Source: Tersicoccus solisilvae (GTDB taxonomy: Bacteria; Actinomycetota; Actinomycetes; Actinomycetales; Micrococcaceae). From it: DNA of 64,000 nucleotides. The notes below the pieces were generated by a model. It was given only the letters and a program-made list of their open reading frames with translations. It did not search any database and had not been told where the DNA came from. The DNA is taken from assembly GCF_014643255.1 (NCBI RefSeq), contig NZ_BMJI01000003.1:163128-227127 (forward strand), given 5' to 3'. The translations under genes were made by a program, and so were the position numbers. Shown here in pieces: positions 58,124-64,000 of the stretch; the stretch's first letter is position 1, and each line of letters opens with the position of its first letter.

Positions 58124-59674
58124 TCAGATGGTCAGGGGACGCGAGGCGTCCCAGAACTTCTTCCGGAACAGGTGACTCGTGCGCGGGTCCACGAAGATCA
58201 GGTACAGCGCGAAGCCGACCCCGATCAGCGCGGCCAGCTGGCGGGCCACGTTCAGGTCGACGTTCAGGTACGGGAAGACGTCCAGCTGGTCCGAGATCGC
58301 GTAGATCATCAGGAACGCCGTGACGAGGAACAGCGTGCGCACCTGCCAGTCGTCCCGCACGCCCGTCACCGCGAAGAGCGGCAGCAGCCACACGACGTAC
58401 CAGGCCTGGATCATCGGGTTGAACAGCACGATCGCCGCCATCGCCAGGGTCATCCTGCGAACCAGCTTCTCGTGGTTTCCGACGAGGAACAGCCAGCCGA
58501 CCACCGCGAACCCGGCGAGCTTGCCGACCGTGTGCACCATCGACGCCACGCCCCACCCGTCCAGGCCGAACGCGTTGAGCGCGGTCGCCACCATCAGACC
58601 GAGCAGGCCGACCGGTGCGTACCAGATCCACACATTGCCGGTGGTGCTCAGCGCGCCGATCCAGCCGAAGCCGAGGCCGTTGAGCACGCCCGCCACCGCC
58701 AGCACGGCCAGGGCGATCGCGCCGGTGATGGCGCAGTAGCCGAGCCTTCGGGGCCAGGACGCACCCCGGCCGGCCCACATCAGCCCGATGAACGGCAGGA
58801 ACACGATGGTGATCGGCTTGACGCCCACCGAGGCGGTGATGAGCAGGATGCCGAGGATCGGCCGGCGGACGGCGGTCAGGTAGATCCCCGCGACGGCGAG
58901 GCCGATCATCAGGGCGTCGTTGTGCGCGGCGGCGATGAAGTTGGTGAGGAACAGGGGGTTCGCCACCGACAGCCAGAGGGCCCGGGTGGGATCGATGCCG
59001 TGCAGGCTGGCCAGCCGCGGCACCGCCCACAAGCAGAGGACGATGCCGACCAGGGACGTCAGCCGGAACAGCACGACGGACCACTCGAGATTGGCGCCGG
59101 TGGCCCCCACGATGGCTTGCTCGATCCAGAGGAAAAGCGGGCCGTAGGGCGGCGGGCTCTCGGACCACAGCTGGTCGGCGCCGCGCTGGAAGAACCCCTC
59201 GATACTGGAAACGCCGTCGTGGTAGGGATCCAGTCCGTTGACCATGACGAGGCCCTGCGCGATGTACGAGTAGACGTCACGGCTGAACAGCGGGATGGTC
59301 GCGTACATCGGCACGCCCCACAGGACGATCGCCCGCAGCACGGACCGCCGCGCGTCGTCGGAGCCCCAGTCCCGCACCTGCTGCCCGAGCCGCAGCCAGG
59401 CGCGCACGAGCAGCATGCCGCCGACGGCCAGCAGCACGACCGAGACGATGACGCCCACCGTGGTGAACCGCATCGGGATGATCAGCGCGTTCTGGCGCAG
59501 CGGGGACGAACCGGGCAACCAGCCGACCCCCAGCGAGCCGACGACGAGCAGGAGCGAGCCGACGAGGCCCTGGACGAGGGAGGAGGGGCGGCGCAGCACG
59601 CGCTGCCGCTGCACCGCGGTGGACCCCGCGGGCTCCGCCGTCGGCGCCTGACCGGCCGGAGGAGACTGGGTCAT
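58124..59674 (-). CDS. mptB: Alpha-(1->6)-mannopyranosyltransferase MptB-type
   Basis: This polytopic GT-C glycosyltransferase uses polyprenyl-phosphate mannose to extend alpha-1,6-mannan on lipoglycans at the outer membrane face. The 516 residues carry about 13 hydrophobic helices. The conserved early loop IPLFSRDVYSYIAQG, with the catalytic-type acidic residue, VMVNGLDPYHDG and PPPYGPLFLWIEQAIV match the MptB/MptA family. A hydrophilic N-terminal 35 residues precede the first helix. Convergent small membrane genes lie downstream; orn is divergent upstream. It suggests lipomannan-like glycolipids in this organism. Confidence 0.85.
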   Translation of the reverse strand: MTQSPPAGQAPTAEPAGSTAVQRQRVLRRPSSLVQGLVGSLLLVVGSLGVGWLPGSSPLRQNALIIPMRFTTVGVIVSVVLLAVGGMLLVRAWLRLGQQVRDWGSDDARRSVLRAIVLWGVPMYATIPLFSRDVYSYIAQGLVMVNGLDPYHDGVSSIEGFFQRGADQLWSESPPPYGPLFLWIEQAIVGATGANLEWSVVLFRLTSLVGIVLCLWAVPRLASLHGIDPTRALWLSVANPLFLTNFIAAAHNDALMIGLAVAGIYLTAVRRPILGILLITASVGVKPITIVFLPFIGLMWAGRGASWPRRLGYCAITGAIALAVLAVAGVLNGLGFGWIGALSTTGNVWIWYAPVGLLGLMVATALNAFGLDGWGVASMVHTVGKLAGFAVVGWLFLVGNHEKLVRRMTLAMAAIVLFNPMIQAWYVVWLLPLFAVTGVRDDWQVRTLFLVTAFLMIYAISDQLDVFPYLNVDLNVARQLAALIGVGFALYLIFVDPRTSHLFRKKFWDASRPLTI

Positions 59675-59859
59675 GCACGTACTCCTCGCTGGCTCGTGGC
59701 GCCGGAACCGGTTCGTGCCCGGCGCAACTTCTCACGGGCCGGCGGGCGCGGCCAGTCTACCATCGGAGCCCCTCGTCACCGGGGTGTCGGGGGGGGCCGA
59801 CGACCGTCGAGACCAGCGATGGTCGGGCACGGCGCCCGCGTCCCGCTAGGTTTGATCCC

Positions 59860-60498
59860 GTGGCTATCACTCAGGAACGAATCGTCTGGATCGACTGCGA
59901 GATGACGGGGCTGGACCCGGTCGCGGACGCGCTCATCGAGGTGGCCGTGCTCGTCACCGACTCCGAACTGAACATCCTCGGCGACGGCGTCGACGTCGTG
60001 ATCAAGCCGCCCGCGGGCGCCGTCGAGGCGATGGGCGACTTCGTGCGGCAGATGCACACCGACTCCGGGCTGTTGACCGAGCTCGACGACGGCGTGAGCC
60101 TGGCGGAGGCGCAGCGCCAGGTGATGGAGTACCTGCGGGCGTGGGTTCCCGACCCGAAGAAGGCACCGCTGGGCGGCAACTCGGTGGGCACCGACCGGGT
60201 GTTCCTCGTCCGTGACATGCCGGCTGTGGTCGACCACCTGCACTACCGGATCATCGACGTCTCGACCATCAAGGAGCTCGCGCGCCGCTGGTTCCCGCGC
60301 GCGTACTTCCAGGCGCCCGCCAAGACCGGCAACCACCGGGCACTCGGCGACATCCGCGACTCGATCGACGAGTTGCGTTACTACCGCGGCGCCGTCATGG
60401 TCCCGCCCCCGGGCCCGGACTCGGAGACGGCGAAGCGGATCGCGGCGCAGGTCGTCGCCGGGTCGGACACGCTAGCGGAGCCCACCGAGACGGCCTGA
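59860..60498 (+). CDS. orn: Oligoribonuclease
   Basis: Orn degrades short RNA oligomers, including pGpG from c-di-GMP turnover, as a DEDDh 3'-5' exonuclease. The 212-residue protein carries WIDCEMTGLDP (Asp and Glu), the NSVGTDRVFLVRDMP segment, DVSTIKELARRWFP and NHRALGDIRDSI with the general-base His and final Asp. The GTG start at 59860 is supported by the family start MAITQERIVWID. It is followed by tRNA-His on the same strand. Confidence 0.96.
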   Translation: MAITQERIVWIDCEMTGLDPVADALIEVAVLVTDSELNILGDGVDVVIKPPAGAVEAMGDFVRQMHTDSGLLTELDDGVSLAEAQRQVMEYLRAWVPDPKKAPLGGNSVGTDRVFLVRDMPAVVDHLHYRIIDVSTIKELARRWFPRAYFQAPAKTGNHRALGDIRDSIDELRYYRGAVMVPPPGPDSETAKRIAAQVVAGSDTLAEPTETA

Positions 60499-60632
60499 CC
60501 GGGTGGCGTGACACCGCTCACCCCGGGCCGGCGCGTGGTCAGTGGCCCCTCGTCCAGCCTGTACACTGGTTCTCGCTGCTTTGGCCCGGACGCCCTTGAC
60601 GGGAGGTCCGCATCGGCCGTGAGTGGCTCCTG

Positions 60633-60705
60633 GTGGGTATAGCTCAGTTGGCAGAGCGTCTGGTTGTGGTCCAGAAGGTCGCGGGTTCGACCCCCGTTAC
60701 TCACC
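60633..60705 (+). tRNA. tRNA-His (GTG anticodon)
   Basis: The acceptor stem is GTGGGTA with TACTCAC, with one G-U pair and an upstream encoded G (60632) that could form the G-1 base paired to C73. The anticodon stem-loop is TCTGG-TTGTGGT-CCAGA with GTG. The T arm is GCGGGTTCGACCCCCGT. CCA is not encoded. A TACACT -10-like box lies at 60562. Confidence 0.94.
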
Positions 60706-60710
60706 CCGAA

Positions 60711-60745
60711 GTGAAGGCCGCCCGGTGATCCGGTGCGGCCTTCAC
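60711..60745 (+). terminator. Terminator after tRNA-His
   Basis: An 11-bp perfect inverted repeat, gtgaaggccgc with gcggccttcac, encloses a 13-base loop directly after tRNA-His. There is no U-tract, as is common in high-GC actinobacteria. Confidence 0.7.
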
Positions 60746-60840
60746 GCGTTCGACCGGGCACCCTCTCCCCGCCGGACGTCAGGGCGCGGACGATCCCGCA
60801 CCGACGAGAGGACCGGCACGACGACGGAGACGAGGCACCC

Positions 60841-62025
60841 ATGAAGCGCGCGTTCTTCACCGAGGATCAGGAGCTGTTCCGCGAGGTCGCCGCGGAGTTC
60901 GCCCGCCGGGAGGTCGCCCCCCACTACCGGCAGTGGGACGAGGACCACCTGATGCCGCGCTCCGTGTGGACCGCCGCCGGCGAGCAGGGCCTCGTCGGGC
61001 TGGCGATTCCCGAGGAGTTCGGCGGCGCCGGCCTGGACGACTACCGCTTCCGGATGGTGCTCGACGAGGAGCTCGCCAGGGTCGGTGCGCTCGGCCTGGC
61101 GCTCGCGTTCCACCTGCACGACGACCTCGTGCTGCCCGCCCTGCTCACCCACGGCACCGAGGAGCAGAAGCAACGCTGGCTGCCGGCGATGGCGAGCGGC
61201 GAACTCGTCACCTCCTGCGCCTGGACCGAACCGGGCGCCGGCTCCGACCTGCGCGCGGTGCGGACCCGCGCGGTGCCCGACGGCGACGGCGGCTGGCGGC
61301 TGTCCGGGCAGAAGACGTTCATCGGCAACGGCATCTCGGGCGACGCCGCCCTCGTCTTCGCCCGCACCGACGGCTCCACCGGCAGCGGCGGCGAGGACAG
61401 CTTCTCCCTCTTCTTCGTGGAGAAGGGCGAGGGCTACACCACCGGCAAGCAGCTGGACAAGATGGGCCTGCGCGCCTCGGACACCGCGGAGCTGTTCTTC
61501 GACGACGTCATCGTCCCGGCCGGCAACCTCATCGGTGAGCTCGGCGCGGGCCTGCGCTACGTGCGCGAGGGGCTCCCCCAGGCGCGGCTCGCGATCGCGT
61601 CCGCGGCGTCCGTCATCGGCCGGCAGGCCTACGAGCAGGCCGTCATCTACACCTCGGACCGCTCCGTGTTCGGCGGCCGGGTCCTCGACCTGCAGAACAC
61701 GCGGTTCACCCTGGCCCAGCTGCTGACCGAGGTGGAGGTCACCGAGGGGTACGTCGACCGGGCCGTGCTCGCGTTCAACGACGGCGACCTCTCCCCCGCC
61801 GAGGCGGCCCGCGTCAAGCTCTGGGCCAGCGAGCGTGCCACCGCCATCACCGACCGCTGCCTCCAGCTGCACGGCGGCTACGGCTACATCCTCGAGTACC
61901 CGATCGCCCAGGCGTTCCTCGCCGCCCGGCTGCTGACCATCTTCGGCGGTACCAGCGAGATCATGAAGGAGACCATCGGCCGGGACATCGCCGGTCGGAC
62001 CCCGACAGAGAAGGATGACGCATGA
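60841..62025 (+). CDS. Acyl-CoA dehydrogenase family protein
   Basis: This 394-residue flavoprotein of the acyl-CoA dehydrogenase family shows AIPEEFGGAGL, SCAWTEPGAGSDLRAVRTRA (FAD/CoA loop), GNGISGDAALVFAR, QLDKMGLRASDTAELFFDDV and the C-terminal QLHGGYGYILEYPIAQ and IFGGTSEIMKETIGR. The usual catalytic Glu is not found at either familiar place: GGTSEI replaces MCAD's EGT, and LPQARLAIA has Ala where LCAD/IVD types have PQERL. So a non-canonical reaction or base is possible. The stop overlaps def by ATGA. The substrate is unknown. Confidence 0.88.
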   Translation: MKRAFFTEDQELFREVAAEFARREVAPHYRQWDEDHLMPRSVWTAAGEQGLVGLAIPEEFGGAGLDDYRFRMVLDEELARVGALGLALAFHLHDDLVLPALLTHGTEEQKQRWLPAMASGELVTSCAWTEPGAGSDLRAVRTRAVPDGDGGWRLSGQKTFIGNGISGDAALVFARTDGSTGSGGEDSFSLFFVEKGEGYTTGKQLDKMGLRASDTAELFFDDVIVPAGNLIGELGAGLRYVREGLPQARLAIASAASVIGRQAYEQAVIYTSDRSVFGGRVLDLQNTRFTLAQLLTEVEVTEGYVDRAVLAFNDGDLSPAEAARVKLWASERATAITDRCLQLHGGYGYILEYPIAQAFLAARLLTIFGGTSEIMKETIGRDIAGRTPTEKDDA

Positions 62026-62594
62026 CGATCCGCCCCGTCGTGATCTGGGGAGACCCGGTCCTGCACCAGCGCGCCGCCGAGGTCGCCACGTTCGACGACG
62101 ATCTGCGCACCCTGATCGCCGACATGTACGAGACCATGGACGCCGCCAACGGCGTGGGGCTGGCCGCCCCCCAGATCGGTGTCGGCCTGCGGATCTTCAC
62201 GTGGGGGCTGCCGAACGAGGACGACGTTCCCGAGCGCGGCGTCGTCGTCAACCCGGTCCTCACCGTCGGGAAGATCTCCGGCGTCGACCCCGACCCGGAC
62301 GAGGACACGGAGGGGTGCTTGTCCTTCCCCGGGGAGTCCTACCCGCTGCAGCGGGCGGACTGGGCGCGCGTGACCGGGTTCGACGGCGACGGCAACCCGC
62401 TGGACTTCGAGGCGACCGGCTGGTTCGCCCGGTGCATGCAGCACGAGTACGACCACCTGGACGGCAAGCTGTATGTCGACCGGCTCAACCCGCGCTGGCA
62501 CAAGAAGGCGAAGAAGGCCGTCAAGGAACACGGCTGGAAGGGTGCCGGGAACACCTGGATGCCCGGCGTCGACCCGGACCCGTTCGGCCACTGA
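62022..62594 (+). CDS. def: Peptide deformylase
   Basis: This Fe/Zn hydrolase removes the formyl group from nascent N-terminal Met. The 190-residue protein has all three deformylase motifs: GVGLAAPQIG (45-54), EGCLSFPG and QHEYDHLDGKLYVDRL. The C-terminus is basic (WHKKAKKAVKEHG) with a Trp-rich end typical of actinobacterial enzymes. ATG 62022 overlaps the acyl-CoA dehydrogenase stop by ATGA. It is the only def gene in the window. Confidence 0.96.
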   Translation: MTIRPVVIWGDPVLHQRAAEVATFDDDLRTLIADMYETMDAANGVGLAAPQIGVGLRIFTWGLPNEDDVPERGVVVNPVLTVGKISGVDPDPDEDTEGCLSFPGESYPLQRADWARVTGFDGDGNPLDFEATGWFARCMQHEYDHLDGKLYVDRLNPRWHKKAKKAVKEHGWKGAGNTWMPGVDPDPFGH

Positions 62595-62616
62595 CACCGG
62601 CCTCGGCTCGAGGGAG

Positions 62617-63008
62617 CGTGGACGGGACGGCCTGTACGCCGGGTTCTGTGCCCGCGCCGGTCACCCGGGCGCGGGTGGCGACCATCCATCTAGGAGTGCC
62701 GTTGCCGGCACCCTCGAGCGGCCTACCCGGACACTCGGGCGAGCAGCCCTCGAACGTGCCCTGTCTGGCCTTGCTCCCGGTGGGGTTTACCCTGCCACCC
62801 CGGTCACCCGGGGTGCGGTGGTCTCTTACACCGCCGTTTCACCCTTACCCGCGCGCCGACGAACGACGTGCGGGCGGTCTGTTCTCTGTGGCACTGTCCT
62901 GCGGGTCTCCCCGAGTGGGCGTTACCCACCACCGTGCCCTGCGGAGCCCGGACGTTCCTCGGCCGACGCTCACGCGCCGGACGCGGCCGCCCGGCCGTCC
63001 CATCCACG
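62617..63008 (-). ncRNA. rnpB: RNase P RNA (type A)
   Basis: The minus strand carries the conserved RNase P RNA blocks: GAGGAACGTCCGGGCTCC, GCAGGGCACGGTGGTGGGTAACGCCC, GTGCCACAGAGAACAGACCGC, GGGTAAGGGTGAAACGGC and CAGAACCCGGCGTACAGGCC. The terminal helix P1 pairs CGTGGATGGGACGGCC (63008-62993) with GGCCGTCCCGTCCACG at the other end with one G-U. The roughly 392-nt size fits. A TAGACT -10 box (63021-63016) lies directly upstream. RNase P matures the 5' ends of tRNAs. Confidence 0.95.
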
Positions 63009-63064
63009 ACCGCCCAGTCTACCGCCGACCGAAGGGTGGCCCGGCCGGCCACTAGACTCGACCG

Positions 63065-63829
63065 GTGCTCATCCTGCTCCCGCCGTCCGAGTCCAAGCGT
63101 GCCGCCCGGTCCGGAGCCCCCGTCGACCTGGACGGCCTGGAGCACCCGGCGCTGACCCCGGCGCGCGAGCGTGTGCTCGACGAACTGGCCCGGGTGAGCA
63201 CGCAGCCGGACGCCCTCGACGCGCTGGGCGTCGGTGCGAGCCTGGCCGGCGACGTCGCCCGCAACGTCCGGCTGCGGACCGAGCCCGCCGCGCCCGCCCA
63301 CCGGGTCTACGACGGGGTCCTCTACGACGCCCTCGACCACCGCACCCTGACCACCGTGCAGCGCCGCCGGGCCGCCGACAGCGTGCTCGTCGTCTCCGCG
63401 CTCTGGGGCCTGGTGACCCTCGCCGACGTCATCCCCGCCTACCGGCTCTCGATGGGCACCCGGCTGGGGGCGCTGGGCAACCTCGCCTCGTTCTGGCGTC
63501 CGCAGCTGACCGCCGAGCTCGACGCGCGGCCCGTCGAACTGATCGTGGACTGCCGGTCCAGCACCTACGCCGCGGCCGCGGCCACACCCCCCGAACGGAC
63601 CGTCATGGTGGACGTGTTCCGGGAACGGGACGGGGTGCGCAGCGTCGTCTCGCACATGGCCAAGCACACCCGGGGCGAGGTCGCCCGGCATCTGCTCACC
63701 CGACGCGGCAAGCCGCCGGCCGACGCGCGGGCACTGCTCCGGGTCGCCCGCGAGCGCTGGCCCGCGGCGGAGCTGACGGCCGGCACGTCACGCCGACCGG
63801 CGCACCTGGCCATCGTCCTCACCGACTGA
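63065..63829 (+). CDS. yaaA: Peroxide stress protein YaaA family
   Basis: This 254-residue YaaA/DUF328 protein is linked in E. coli to lowering intracellular iron under peroxide stress. It begins MLILLPPSESKRAA and carries RVYDGVLYDALD, VVSALWGLVTLADVIPAYRLSMG and a DCRSSTYAAA segment, the family core. The GTG start at 63065 begins 56 bp from the rnpB 5' end, so the two are divergently transcribed. Palindrome R4 follows its stop. Confidence 0.9.
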   Translation: MLILLPPSESKRAARSGAPVDLDGLEHPALTPARERVLDELARVSTQPDALDALGVGASLAGDVARNVRLRTEPAAPAHRVYDGVLYDALDHRTLTTVQRRRAADSVLVVSALWGLVTLADVIPAYRLSMGTRLGALGNLASFWRPQLTAELDARPVELIVDCRSSTYAAAAATPPERTVMVDVFRERDGVRSVVSHMAKHTRGEVARHLLTRRGKPPADARALLRVARERWPAAELTAGTSRRPAHLAIVLTD

Positions 63830-63851
63830 CACCTCCGCGGCGGCGTCTCAG

Positions 63852-63915
63852 CGCCAGCTCGTCGATAGATGTTCCATCCGGGGTCGAAACGGGCCTCCGG
63901 TGAGCATCTATTGAC
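63852..63915. repeat. Palindromic repeat, copy R4 (right arm truncated)
   Basis: The left arm CGCCAGCTCGTCGATAGATG plus TTC is complete, with one G for A that forms a G-U pair in the stem. The right arm is present only as GAGCATCTATTGAC; the last nine bases GAGCTGGCG are replaced by agtgaggatg. It lies 22 bp after the yaaA stop. The abrupt loss suggests a junction with inserted DNA. Confidence 0.85.
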
Positions 63916-64000
63916 AGTGAGGATGATGGTGGGTGTCCCGCAGCGGTCGTCCTGACTCGTCTGTTGACTGACCGTGGGTCTTGAGCTCGATCTGTCGGTC
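63916..64000. other. Unassigned window end, possible mobile-element edge
   Basis: The last 85 bp begin agtgaggatgatggtgggtg, right where palindrome R4 breaks. No gene can be assigned in this length and no terminal inverted repeat can be verified because the other end lies outside. A downstream insertion sequence is possible. Confidence 0.3.

Overview
This window is high-GC chromosomal DNA from an actinobacterium. Three RNAs recognised from sequence and structure support this: an actinobacterial-type ileS T-box, a TPP riboswitch and an RNase P RNA. Actinobacterial gene families agree: an MptB-type mannosyltransferase, DUF4233 behind folC, DUF222-HNH, mycothiol-linked Rv2466c-like proteins, and paired clpP1/clpP2 with clpX and tig. 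The ValS type and the overall gene content suggest Micrococcales, but that placement is an inference. Genes are dense, and many neighbours overlap by ATGA or GTGA.

Layout. 0-2 kb: a broken membrane repeat protein. 2.4-6.8 kb (minus): an SMP-30 protein, then proB, obgE, rpmA and rplU. 7-12.2 kb: a TetR/membrane-protein pair, a DUF4870 protein, and a thiamine salvage operon (thiM-thiE-thiD/tenA) under a TPP riboswitch, lying between rplU and rne. 12.2-24.7 kb: rne, a VKOR-family protein, ndk, a histidine-ammonia-lyase-like protein, DUF4233, folC, and ileS under a T-box. 24.8-27.2 kb: a small accessory patch with two adjacent frameshifted genes and a pair of palindromes. 27.2-37.2 kb: valS, two tandem DsbA-like genes, an RDD protein, and clpX-clpP2-clpP1-tig. 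37.2-44.4 kb: tRNA-Pro, tRNA-Gly, a Nei/Fpg glycosylase, rpiB, a gamma-glutamyltransferase, pepN and an OsmC protein. 44.4-50.7 kb: a GH31 glycosidase, an MscS channel, a truncated globin, and a DUF222-HNH gene that has lost its HNH core. 50.7-58.1 kb: thioesterases, an SDR, ettA, ssb and tRNA-Arg. 58.1-64 kb: mptB, orn, tRNA-His, an acyl-CoA dehydrogenase, def, rnpB and yaaA.

The core is intact: translation, tRNA charging, protein quality control, RNA decay and cofactor salvage. Four accessory genes are broken by small indels.

The most distinctive non-coding feature is a family of about 72-bp intergenic palindromes at 16.96, 29.85, 30.62 and 63.85 kb. Their arms carry compensatory or wobble-preserving changes. 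The last copy is cut short close to the window end, possibly by a mobile element. A second, unrelated palindrome pair lies at 26.8-27.1 kb. A low-GC tract of about 500 bp inside the ileS editing domain looks like an imported recombination segment.
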